Assembly (NCBI GenBank): GCA_018398805.1
Contig: JAGFBZ010000289.1
Coordinates: 3,799,001 to 3,863,000, forward strand
Length of the DNA: 64,000 nt
Reading direction: 5' to 3'
Origin: Hirundichthys speculiger
Lineage: Eukaryota > Chordata > Actinopteri > Beloniformes > Exocoetidae
The notes beneath the pieces were generated by a model. It was not told the DNA's origin and made no database searches. It saw only the letters and a program-made list of their open reading frames with translations. This document shows positions 34,930 to 44,236 of this stretch, piece after piece. The position numbers and the translations under genes were made by a program. Each line of letters begins with the position of its first letter. Position 1 is the first letter of the stretch.

Positions 34930-35630
34930 GGTATTGGTTTGGCTTTTGGCAGCAGTTTGACTTGAGCTGCCAATATGAAGCCCGGGGAGATCTCAACAAA
35001 AGTGAAGGAGGCCATCATTAGACTGGAAAAACAACTAAATCTGTAAGAGAGATAGCAAAAACTTTCTATGTGGCCAAATTAACAGTCTGGTACATTCTTA
35101 CAAAGAAAGAAAGCCTTGGTGAGCTCAACAATATAAAAAGGTCTGGATGGAAACAAAAGAAAACCAAAGTGGATGATCGCAGGATCATTTCTTTGGTGAA
35201 GAACAACCCCTTCACAACATCAACAGAAGTCAAAAACACTGTGGAGGAGTTGGTTTCATTATTAAAATCTAAAATAGAGACACCTTCATGAATACAAATA
35301 CAGAGGGTTTCCACACTGGTAAAATTCAAGCAGAAAAAGTCAAAACAAACTTTGCCAAAAATGTCTAAGAAAGCTTTTAAGCTCTGGTTTCAGATTCTTT
35401 GGTCAAATTAAACCAAAATAAACCCGTAAACAAACATATATAGAAGAAAAGGTGTCAAACATGGTGGAGACAGTGTTATAGTATGAGCACATGTGGCTGC
35501 CACTGGAACAGGCTCATTGGTAGCCAGGTGATTTCTGAAATGTATAGGACTATATTGTCTCACATTCAGCCAGATGCTTCAAAACTGAGAGGACAGTTTG
35601 TCACAGTGCAGATGTATTGTGGCCATAAAA
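34930..35630 (+). pseudogene. Tc1-like transposase, 5' two thirds, truncated
   Basis: The element starts near MKPGEISTKVKEAIIRLEKQ (from 34973), the first helix-turn-helix. The frame MAKLTVWYILTKKESLGELN (from 35070), KRSGWKQ and VDDRRIISLVKNNPFTTSTE (to about 35230) is the linker and second DNA-binding half. Further decayed blocks are HGGDSVI-like with HVAATGTGSLV-like (35460-35520) and LRGQFVTVQM-like (35585-35610). The frame breaks at least three times. It ends at 35630, exactly where a hAT-like end begins and just before the second catalytic Asp. Intact Tc1 transposase is about 340 residues; this copy cannot act. Confidence 0.75.
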
Positions 35631-36017
35631 TAGGGCTGGGCAACGATTAAAATTTTTAATCTCATTATTTCCCTGATTAATCACAATTAATTTCATTGTA
35701 TATGAAAAATCAAATAATGAATTCAAAAGAAGTGTAAAATGCCCTTTTATTGAAATGTTCTGCTGCCATATGAACTAAAGTGTCACAACATTTGTTGCTA
35801 AAACACTTTTAACATCAGCACATGTCAGTAACACATATTTAGTGTAAATCTCATCTTAAAAAATGTAAAATAAAATAAAGCTTATTACCACTGCCAGGGC
35901 ATTAATGTCATCCTATTTTTAATAAAAAAAAATAAAATAAAAAAAAGAAATCATGAAGGTGAATAAATGTAATTCTTCAGTGGCCAAGTCAGTCAGCTGA
36001 TCTTAACTCAGTAGAGC
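35631..36017 (+). mobile_element. hAT-type MITE, left part
   Basis: The left terminus TAGGGCTGGGCAACGATTAA is followed by AATCTCATTATTTCCCTGAT and TAATCACAATTAATTTC, a known fish hAT-type terminal sequence. AT-rich interior with A homopolymers. The matching right end (TTAACTTTCCCAGCTCTA type) is not nearby; a copy of that end lies at 55250-55322. The copy is interrupted or truncated at 36017 by the next element. Confidence 0.6.
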
Positions 36018-36130
36018 GGGGTTCCCCAATTCAGGTCCTCGCAAGCTAAAGCCCTGCATGTTTTAGATGTTTACATGTCCCAAATGCTGACTCAAGTGAA
36101 TGTATCCCTATCAGCTTGTCATCGATGTCT
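36018..36130 (+). mobile_element. End of a second hAT-like MITE
   Basis: GGGTTCCCCAATTCAGGTCC, then AAGCCCTGCATGTTTTAGAT and GTTTACATGTCCC correspond to the terminus of a short fish palindromic MITE ('GGGTCCCCAA...CCTGCATGTTTTAGATGTTTC'). The opposite inverted end was not found. Confidence 0.5.
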
Positions 36131-38035
36131 TCACATGTCTGTGCAGTCCATGGTTATCGATATATAAATCACATCTGTTTAATGGCACAGCATTGAACAG
36201 TTTTATTTGATTTGAAAACTGACACACTCAGAATGAAAATAGACCAAATTCATTTTGTATTATTTAGTCTCTGAGTAGCGGAAGCATGCAGTTCATGGAT
36301 ATTTAATTTAAGGGGTCGCATCCAACTGAGATTGACTCAGCATTGGTTTTGTGATTTGTATTTATTTATTTATTTATCATCAAGCTTTATAATTATTTTC
36401 AAGCTTTCTTTGTTATAAATTGTTGACCTTTTTAAAAAATGTTGTAAAAGTGCTCTTTGACTTCCAAGGTTGAAGACGACGCATAAAGGTACAGATGGAT
36501 ATGGCTTACCCCAATAGTGACCTTGTTCATTTAGAATTGTAGAGGGTTCTGGCTCTCAGTGACCTGAGAATCTCTTATTCATGAAGGACGATCATTAACA
36601 ACCAGAGCTCAATCCCTGGTCCTGCATAAAGTCTTAATAGCCATTGATGAACTTTGGTGCCGTTCTTCACTTGAAGTCCCATCACTGAAGGAATATAATT
36701 GATGCAGTGCTGAGACCCCATTCATTGTGAATTCACATTACAACTTTGGACCACCGTTGTTTTGTATCGCAGTATAATGATAGACAGATCCACCAAGCTG
36801 CATCTAAATCCACTCAATTCTGGATATACTTGAAATTGTGTTGAAACAGGAACTTTTTCAGTGTGATACTAAAACAAGAAACATCTAAAAAGCCCCTAAT
36901 GCCTTAAGTGACTGGATACAAATTCCCTCAAAATGTTCAGTGTAGTGTGTTATGCTGAATTAAGCCATAAGCACTAACAATGTTTTCATGCATCCATATT
37001 TATGTTCCTTCAAGAGCTATTTTGCTTTACATTTTCCCAGACAGAAACATAGGAACTGTCCAACTGAAGGGTACATTTAGTCCAGGGTATATGAAAAGGG
37101 AGTTATTTCATACATGATATCACTAAGTGACAAAAAGCATTTAGCATCACTGACACACCATTATCAGGCTTTCATTTACCGTCTAATTTGCAGTCTTTGA
37201 TTAAGGAACATTTGCACGTTTGAAAGAACATTTCAAATGTAACTTTTTCTAATAAGAAAGATACTTTTCAGAATTCTCCCAAGTGCCACTTATCTATTAA
37301 GCCCAAGATTGTTAAAATTGGCCTGATAACTGCAAATCTGTTACTGAATGAATTAGAGGCCATTTTTCTAATGGAAGTTTCTAACGTAATCTGTCAGTAA
37401 AGGTGTTCAGCCGTTCCTCAGAACAACCCAGAGTGGCAGAGTGCCAATCCGATGTGATAAAGAACAGTTTTATAAACCCCCAAATCATGATGTCAGACAT
37501 GCCAAAAATCTGTCTTGTTAAAAAGTCTTAATGACTGATGGAGACCACATCCCCACTCATGCTGACCAAGAAATTAACAGTCAAATTCATCCTCTACTTG
37601 TTCATTCTTCGATAAAGACAAGCAATTTCCCACTAGATACCCAGTTGAAAATAAACAAAAAATTACTGAAAGTTAAGTGGATAAAGAATAATGTCAGAGG
37701 GAAACTTTTAACACAATCATTGAAAGATGTGGCCACACATGCAATAATAACCAAACTCAGTCCAGGCATCGACTTTAGCTGTCTGAACGGATCTTTATTC
37801 ATTTTAAAGCGATGGGATTGGAGACTTCAACAATTAAATCCATCAATTTAAGTCAGATTCTTGCTCTCAAAATTCATAAAAGAATTTATTTTCAGTTCAA
37901 AGCAATTATTTATCAAGTAAAAAAAGGAAGCAATGGGAATCTATTCTTCCTTTACATTTTATTTACCATAAACCACCAAAGTTTATTAAGTTCAGTAACA
38001 CGAAGTGTTACCTCCATCCCTGAGAATAAATCTAA
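36131..38035. other. Unassigned AT-rich DNA
   Basis: No gene or repeat recognised except a short TTTA run (36358-36379). The open frame at 37531-37851 (plus, 106 codons) lacks recognised motifs. Confidence 0.4.
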
Positions 38036-38447
38036 TTATCTGTGCTGGTGTGTAGGCTCTCCAGCAACTGCTGAGTCACACTTGCTCTCTGTCAAAATGA
38101 TCCAGTTCTTCTTCATCTTATTATTCCTCATTAGTGTAAGTAAGCAACACGGTCTTTCATATTGTGGCATCCAGGGAAGATACATTTCCTTGGTGAAGGC
38201 AGAACAGTTAGCTAGCTTGCTGACAGATACAGAGCAGGATGGCATGCTTGGCTCGTCTGAGGCTGAACGGATCACAGTAGGTCTATTTATAACACTGGTG
38301 TCAGGAGCGGTGAAGGCTTTCGCTTGCCTTAAATACTCATTTCGCTGTGTCATGGAGTCTTGTGTTTGGCCCACCTTCAAAGTACTGAACAGAAAATCAA
38401 TGAAAAACTGTTTAACATTCACTACAACACAGTACTCAGATTTTTAA
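38036..38447. other. Candidate host exon region, both strands open
   Basis: This island is less AT-rich than its flanks and is open on both strands. Plus strand: ATG at 38097 begins MIQFFFILLFLIS, a short hydrophobic leader, and the codon for its last Ser is followed directly by GTAAGTAAG (38136), an excellent splice donor in phase 0. This would suit exon 1 of a secreted or receptor-type protein. Minus strand: a pyrimidine-rich stretch and CAG acceptor (38385-38386) open a 110-codon hydrophilic frame containing DSMTQRNEYLRQAKAF and SASDEPSMPSCSV, with no clear donor. The two readings exclude each other as conserved exons. No partner exon or homologue was recognised, and either reading may be chance. 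Confidence 0.25.
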
Positions 38448-39418
38448 CCTTTTTTAATTGACCATTTTCAAACATATAAACAAGTTTCTATGCAAATATG
38501 TTTAGAATTAGTTTATTCAGACTTTTAGTCCATCAAGTTTTAAAGGGGTGGAGCTGGATCTTTATCTTGTGGTAGTAATTCAGGGCCTTAAGCCTTATTT
38601 TTCAGGTTTCCGGATTTTTATTTTGATATGGGCATCAAAAACCTGCAAGGCATACCTCACCGATCTGAAATGGAAATTATTTCATCTTTGCGATGACCAA
38701 TCTTCACCTCATGAAGAAAGTCTCTTCATCTAAGAAACTCATATCTCCTCAAGAGTCATCATCCCCTGCACCCTGCACACTTACGCACACACCGATAAAT
38801 AATGACAAAATACTGGATTGATAATCAGAATAGTGCTGGGCGATATGGAAAAAATCATATATCAAGATATGGACTATTTTATATCACGATAATGATATAT
38901 ATCACGATATACCATAATAAAGTATGTTTTCAGTTATTCTCTAAAAAGTTTGACAAAAATTTCATTGCTTACTTTCAACTTTATTTTGAAAGGACATTTA
39001 GCTGAACTGTCACAAACATACATTTTAGTGCAGCAAAAACAGGTAGGTACAGAGGTACAGTAGCTTTCACATTTTTTTTAAGTGCACAATAGTTTCTGAG
39101 GGAAAAAACATTTTTTCACTCAATTTCAGCTATAAAAAATAAACACAAATTATTTGTCAACTTTCTGAAATCTGTAAGTGTCTAAAGTACACTGCGTTCC
39201 AAATTTTTATGCAAATTGTATTTAAGTGTCATAAAGATTAAATTTTGTGTTCTTCAGTTTAACTCATGGATGTTATTGTGTCTAAGGGCTCTGTGGATCA
39301 CTGAAATCAATCACATACACCTGTGGTAATTAGTTGGCCAGGTGAGCCCAATTAAAGGAAAACTACTTAAGAAGGGTGTTCCACATAATTAAGCAAACCA
39401 CCATTTTCAAGCAATATG

Positions 39419-40437
39419 GGAAAGAAAAAGGATCTCTGCTGCTGCTGAAAAGAGTGAAATAGTGAAATGCCTTGGACAAGGTATGAAAACCTTAGACATT
39501 TCACGAAAACTGAAGCGTGATCATCGGACCATCAAGAGATTTGTGGGTGATTCAGAGTACAAACGAGCTCATGCAGATAAAAGGGAAAAGTAGGAAGGTG
39601 TCTGCAAGAGAAATACGTCGGATTAAGAGGGCAGCTGTTAAAATGCCATTACAAAGCAGCAATGAGGTATTTCAGGCTGCTGGTGTCCCTGGAGTACCAA
39701 GAACATCAAGGTGTAGGATCCTCAAGAGGCTTGCAGTTGTGCATAAACCTTCAATTCGGCCACCATTAACCAATGCCCACAAGCAGAAATGGGTGCAGTG
39801 GGCCCAGAGATACATTAAGACCAACTTTCAAACAGTCCTGTTTACTGATGAGTGCCGTGCAACCCTGGATGGTCCAGATGGATGGAGTGGTGGATGGTTG
39901 GTGCGTGGCCACCGTGTCCCAACAAGGCTGCGACATCAGCAAGGAGGTGGCGGAGTCATGTTTTGGGCTGGAATCATAGGGAAAGATCTGGTTGGCCCCT
40001 TTAGGGTCCCTGAAGGTGTGAAAATGACCTCTGCAAAGTATGTTGAGTTTCTGACTGAACACTTTCTTCCATGGTACAAAAGGAAGAATCGTGCTTTCCG
40101 AAACAAAATCATATTCATGCACGACAATGCACCATCTCATGCTGCAAGGAATACATCGGCTTCATTGGCTGCTATGGGCATAAAAGGGGAAAACCTCATG
40201 GTGTGGCCCCCATCCTCCCCTGACCTCAATCCTATTGAGAATGTCTGGAGCATCGTCAAGCGAAAGGTCTATGAGGGTGGGAGGCAATTCAGATCCAAAC
40301 AGCAACTTTGGGAGGCTATTCTTACATCCTGCAAAGACATTCAAGCAGAAACTCTCCATAAACTCACAAGTTCTATGGATGCAAGAATTGTGAAGCTGCT
40401 ATCAAACAAGGGGTCCTATGTTAACCCCTTACCATTC
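39419..40437 (+). pseudogene. Tc1-like transposase, DD37E, near-complete but frameshifted
   Basis: The natural start is ATG at 39419 (MGKKKDL...). An indel near 39440 breaks the frame, which then reads AAEKSEIVKCLGQGMKTLDI and SRKLKRDHRTIKRFVGDSEY, the first helix-turn-helix. A second frame change lies at about 39585. From there about 280 codons are open: KVSAREIRRIKRAAVKMP, GVPRTSRCRILKRLAV, then the catalytic domain. The triad is Asp in LFTDEC (39847-39849), Asp in FMHDNAPSH (40123-40125) and Glu in LNPIENVW (40237-40239). 37 residues separate the last two, so this is DD37E rather than the DD34E of Sleeping Beauty-type Tc1. GGGGVMFWAG is the glycine-rich loop. After VN (40425) the frame reads into piggyBac DNA and ends at 40482; the normal stop lies two codons past the TTAA, on the far side of the insert. 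Such enzymes cut and paste at TA. Confidence 0.88.
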
Positions 40438-41157
40438 CTGTATAATTTGCATAAAACGCCTAAAAAGACATACCCAAAGTAAATTGAAAGCTGTTCTTGA
40501 ACCGTTTATAGCACATGGATGGTTTTGGTCTCTTTTGAAAGGTAACACTCTGACGTTTTTCTCCCAACTGTCAGAATCACTGTAAGTGCTACTAGCATTG
40601 AGTAATCTAAGTTTGAACACACTGAAATATAAGTTTTTTTATTTCTGCCTGAATTTTTTTGTAAACAGATGTCTGCAGATGAGTGCAGCTGTGACTTATT
40701 AGCTGGAAAACACAATAGGACCACAGCATGAAGCCTTACCTAGTGCAAGTTCAAATTTGATAACAATACCACTAAAAATGAGTATTTTACACACGTTTTT
40801 GTAAGAGTATGTCTAGGCGTTTCCAAAAATGGCCATTTGGAGACTCCAAAATGGCACTTGGATAAACATGGCCACATACCTCGGATAAAAGGACATAACT
40901 CTTGAACGCTTCATCGTACAGTCATAATCTTGACCTCTAATGAAAGGTGACACTTAGAGGTATAGAGCCTATCCCACATCCAGATTCACTATCAATATTG
41001 CTGAAAAAAAGTTACTGAAACATAAAGCTAAATTTTGCATATAAAAAGAGTCAAAACAAGTGTTGTTGTGGAAAATGTAATTTATATAAAAAAATGACTA
41101 TCTTTTACAACACAGCAAACTATTCACATATTTGAACATATTTACAATTATAACCAT

Positions 41158-42040
41158 TTACAGGTTGGCAGCATGCCAGTCACTGTAGCAATCTCTAGTC
41201 GGTATCAAGCACAAAGGCACATCACATGAGGAGCATTTCAACTGTGTTTTAGCATTACAGTGCCTGCACTTCAGCCTACCAGTAGTCCTCTGCCCACTGA
41301 TAAAAACCAGTATGTGATGTGCTCCACGCGGAGCAGGAGGTGGGACAGGTCTGGCTGTGGAGGAAGACCCTGCTTCTGCCAGCTGCTCAGTGAGGGTCTC
41401 CCAGAATGCCTTTGGTGCAGAGGGATCGCTCCTCTCCACCCATACACCTGGAACAACAATGAAAAAAATATATACAAAAACATAAATATGTGCAACACAA
41501 AAATTGTTTCATTTCAAAATGAATACACAATTGAACATACAGCACATACCGGCTGTACTCCTTCACAGCTGGTGGAACTGAGATGTCCTTCATCTGCCAA
41601 TGTCCATCTGCACCTTTGACCCTCTATGTGACCACTTGCTGACTGGCTCCTAATCCACATCTGAATCCTCAGATGACTGCCCATTATGTGAAAATAAAGA
41701 AATGTCATTTACAAAATGTTCCATCTTTTCTGTATTGTACTACTTTACACAATGACCCCCCCCCCCCCCCACACACACACACACACCCCAACAAACAACT
41801 CACACATACTCCTCCCCACACACACACACACACACAAACAAAGGCTTTTGTATTTATTCAAAGTAAAACTTGTTTATGTCGAAATATACAGTAAAACTTA
41901 ATAATAATATGAATAATACTACCAATTATGATACAATATATACGTAATAATATAATATAAGCTGTAATATAAGTCACAATTTAGTCAAATACTTACGTAT
42001 GCAGAGCAAAATCTTCTCCGACGGAGAAAATGTCTTCTGC
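41158..42040 (-). pseudogene. piggyBac-like transposase, internally deleted, cysteine-rich end retained
   Basis: The last exon (41438-41158, minus) contains RSDPSAPKAFWETLTEQLAE, then GRLKCRHCNAKTQLKCSSC, DVPLCLIPTRDC and SDWHAANL-stop. This is the C-terminal zinc-binding cysteine-rich domain that recognises piggyBac ends. A CAG acceptor (GTTGTTCCAG) precedes it. The upstream exon (about 41665-41552) carries QSSEDSDVD with an in-frame stop, then after a frame change MKDISVPPAVKEYSR and a GTATGT donor. In intact proteins that block leads to the 'GGVDxxD' motif. The acidic N-terminus is thus joined to the end of the catalytic region: the segment with the first two catalytic Asp is gone, and the part between GGVD and the cysteine-rich domain is shortened. 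A possible first coding exon ends near 42000 (EDIFSVGEDFALHT, GTAAGT donor). Inactive. Confidence 0.75.
41756..41838. repeat. (C)15(AC)n compound microsatellite
   Basis: About 15 C, then AC repeats broken by CCCCAACAAACAACTC and a second AC block. It lies in what would be an intron of the piggyBac-like transposase. Confidence 0.93.
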
Positions 42041-42967
42041 GCAGGCGTGCGCTCTGTTATCTGATCTTATCTGATCCCCTCTCCTGACACGTAACTTTCA
42101 CGACGAGCAAATTCCTCCTCTTCCTTCTTAGACAGTCCTTTTCACCATTTTCTACAATAAATACGCTCCCAAACTGAAAAAACGCTGAGAAATAAGCCAC
42201 ACTGGGGCGTCCTGCTGAGGCGCACGATGACGCGCGTTCATGAGACTATCTAATTACCATTTACGCACGGCTTTGTTTCCCCGTTATCTCCACCCCCTCG
42301 ACCGTCACATCGTTGTTTTCAGAATTTCATTGGCTATTCAATGCGTCAGTCATCAGCACGATTGATTCTAACTGGCTGGTTTTTTCCTGAAGCAAAGTAG
42401 GACATGGCTTCGTTTCAACGTTGGCCCTTATTGGCTATTGTAGGCTGTGGACAGGACAGGGAAGCTGCTGTATGGCTGTATGAGGTGTCAATCGAAAGTT
42501 CAGATGACCCCCTCCATTTTAAGACCCCAGACACGTATGTCAACTAAGGACTAAGTGTTTTATGACGAAGAATACGCGGAAGTTACTGAACACCGACCAG
42601 CTACCAGTGGCGTTTTCGTGGATATTTTCTGGTATAATAATGCATTTTGGACTAAATACTTTCTGGATTGGATCGACTGGACCTTTGTGAGTTCAACCAG
42701 ACCATTTTTGTGGGAATATTTTTGATCGGACGACTTTTATAACGCTCATTAGGTGAGTTGCGTCGATTTCGTAACCGCTTGTTTGTTTGTTTGTGGTGTG
42801 ACAAAGGCGTTGATTGTAGCTGCTGTTATGATTATATCCTGAAATGGTTTACATTGATTGAATCACAAGAATCTTAGCTTTCCAAAGATATGTCGCATGA
42901 GTGCCTCACGTAACTTATGAGCTGTGTAAATTACGGTTTAGTTTTGGAAACTACAGAAATTCGGACT

Positions 42968-42989
42968 GACGGCCCGCGGGCGGGCCGTC
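42968..42989. repeat. GC-rich perfect palindrome beside the piggyBac end
   Basis: GACGGCCCGC, GG, GCGGGCCGTC: ten-base arms with a two-base centre, 6 bases from the TTAA junction. Subterminal inverted repeats are a normal part of piggyBac ends, though this one is unusually GC-rich. Confidence 0.85.
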
Positions 42990-43408
42990 GGAACGTTAAC
43001 ATGTAACTTGACCTGTTAAGATGTCTTGGATTGAAATAGCTTTTTATTTCAGTAAATATGACCTCATTATTGCTATAAAAGCAAAAAAAAAAAACTATTT
43101 TCAGTTCTTTACAAACTAGAAAATGTCTTGAAACTATGTTGTGCATAATCATGTGGAACAGTGTGTTTCAAGTTTTTGAATACTACTAATGTTTTTTAAA
43201 TACTGTTTTCATTTGGAGGTTTGTTCAATAACATTTGAAATAAAAATTGATTGCTAATGACTTGAAAATTATGCTGATAATCATTTGCATCAAGTATTTT
43301 GGAAAATTAAACAAAAACATCATTTGCATAAGAATTTGGAACGCAGTGTAAACATCAGGGTTGAAGAGAACTCTGTTTAAGGCATTAACCATGAATAAAA
43401 GTGCAAAC

Positions 43409-43978
43409 AGACCTCCACCGCGGAGGACCCTTCTCCTCCGCGGAGACCCTGCTTCAACACGGAAACCCTGCTCCACCGCGGAGACACTGCTCCACCGCGG
43501 AGACACTGCTCCACCGCGGAGACCCTGCTCGGCCGCGGAGACCCTGCTCCAACGCGGAGACCCTGCTCCACCGTGGAGACCCTTCTCCTCCACGGAGACC
43601 CTGCTCCACCACGGAGACCCTTCTCCTCCACGGAGACCCTGCTCCAACGCGGAGACCCTGCTCCACCGCGGAGACCCTGCTCCACCATGGAGACACGGAG
43701 ACCCTGCTCCACCATGGAGACACGGAGACCCTGCTCCAACGCGGAGACCCTGCTCCAACGCGGAGACCCTGCTCCAACGCGGAGACCCTGCTCCTCTACG
43801 GAGACCATGCTGCAACGCGGAGACCCTGCTCCAACACGGAGACCCTGCTCCAACACGGAGACCCTGCTCCAACGCGGAGACCCTGCTCCACCGCGGAGAC
43901 CCTGCTCCACCATGGAGACACGGAGACCCTGCTCCACCATGGAGACACGGAGACCCTGCTCCACCACGGAGAACCTGT
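43409..43978. repeat. 19-bp minisatellite, GC-rich, with palindromic unit core
   Basis: About 28 units of the form GAGACCCTGCTCCACCGCG, with some 27-base variants containing CCATGGAGACACG. The unit contains CTCC..CCGCGG..GAG, so each unit can fold back on itself or pair with its neighbour. 19 is not a multiple of three, yet all frames stay open for 100-286 codons on both strands because the unit has no stop in any frame. Those frames are artefacts. It lies in the right half of the hAT-type element between 72-bp direct repeats. Confidence 0.95.
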
Positions 43979-44011
43979 AACCTTGCAGTGCAAAGTTTGC
44001 AAACCAATATA

Positions 44012-44083
44012 AAGTGTCTAAAGTAAACATCAGGGTTGAAAAGAACTCTGTTTAAGGCATTAACCATGAATAAAAGTGCAAAC
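44012..44083 (+). repeat. 72-bp direct repeat preserving the empty Tc1 target site
   Basis: This copy matches 39176-39189 joined to 43351-43408 at 71 of 72 positions. The first copy is split by the Tc1-like element at its TA; this one reads AAGTGTCTAAAGTAAACATC without interruption. The two copies bracket the minisatellite, so a segment of the hAT-type element was duplicated before the Tc1 insertion. Confidence 0.93.
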
Positions 44084-44236
44084 ATAAAAATTTATTGTTG
44101 CAGGTTATTTAATTACATATTTGCTGTAATAATTGATAAAATTAGGTTAGAAACGATAGAAGAGAAATGGCACGATACACACTTCTCTATCGTCCCCACG
44201 ATATGTATCGTCATATTGCCCAGCACTATATCAGAA

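Larger units (their letters stand above)
40425..42995 (-). mobile_element. piggyBac-like transposon, inner layer of the nest
   Basis: TTAA occurs at both junctions (40421-40424, 42996-42999), and deleting the insert restores the Tc1 sequence TCCTATGTTAACATGTAACT. The transposase remnant is on the minus strand. The left terminus is CCCCTTACCATTCC; the right, reverse-complemented, is CGTTCCGACGGCCCGC, and the two share only a CATTCC/CGTTCC-type core, so one end may be trimmed. A perfect 10-bp-arm palindrome lies at 42968-42989. The 5' region (42000-42560) is CpG-containing and less AT-rich than its surroundings. Confidence 0.8.
39190..43348 (+). mobile_element. Tc1-like transposon (DD37E type), interrupted by a piggyBac-like element
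   Basis: Termini CACTGCGTTCCAAATTTTTA (left) and GAATTTGGAACGCAGTG (right), each flanked by TA (39188-39189, 43349-43350). The inner repeat ATGCAAAT/ATTTGCAT continues the inverted repeat. Removing 40425-42995 and one TTAA leaves 1,584 bp, the usual Tc1 size. It encodes a nearly complete transposase. It sits inside the hAT-type element at 38831, and a second copy of the target sequence at 44012 shows the empty site. Confidence 0.93.
38831..44228. mobile_element. hAT-type non-autonomous element, outer layer of a triple nest
   Basis: Termini TAGTGCTGGGCGATATGG (left) and CATATTGCCCAGCACTA (right) are near-perfect inverted repeats. The flanking octamers AATCAGAA (38823-38830) and TATCAGAA (44229-44236) match at 7 of 8. 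Without the nested Tc1-like element it is about 1.24 kb. The subterminal regions repeat TATCACGATA and ATATGTATCG. The right half holds a minisatellite (43409-43978) between 72-bp direct repeats. No hAT transposase is visible, so mobility would depend on enzyme in trans. Confidence 0.85.

Noticed and set aside
39766..40359. Minus-strand and shifted frames over the DD37E transposase
   Set aside because: They are shadows of the plus-strand transposase, which has catalytic motifs in order.
43409..43978. CRISPR-like regular repeat array
   Set aside because: Units are contiguous without unique spacers, and the context is eukaryotic transposon DNA.
43225..44085. Open frames of 200-286 codons on both strands with repeated GDPAP/GAGSP-like units
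   Set aside because: They are produced by a 19-bp repeat that has no stop codon in any frame. Frames are equally open on both strands and the unit is not a multiple of three, so no protein repeat is being conserved.
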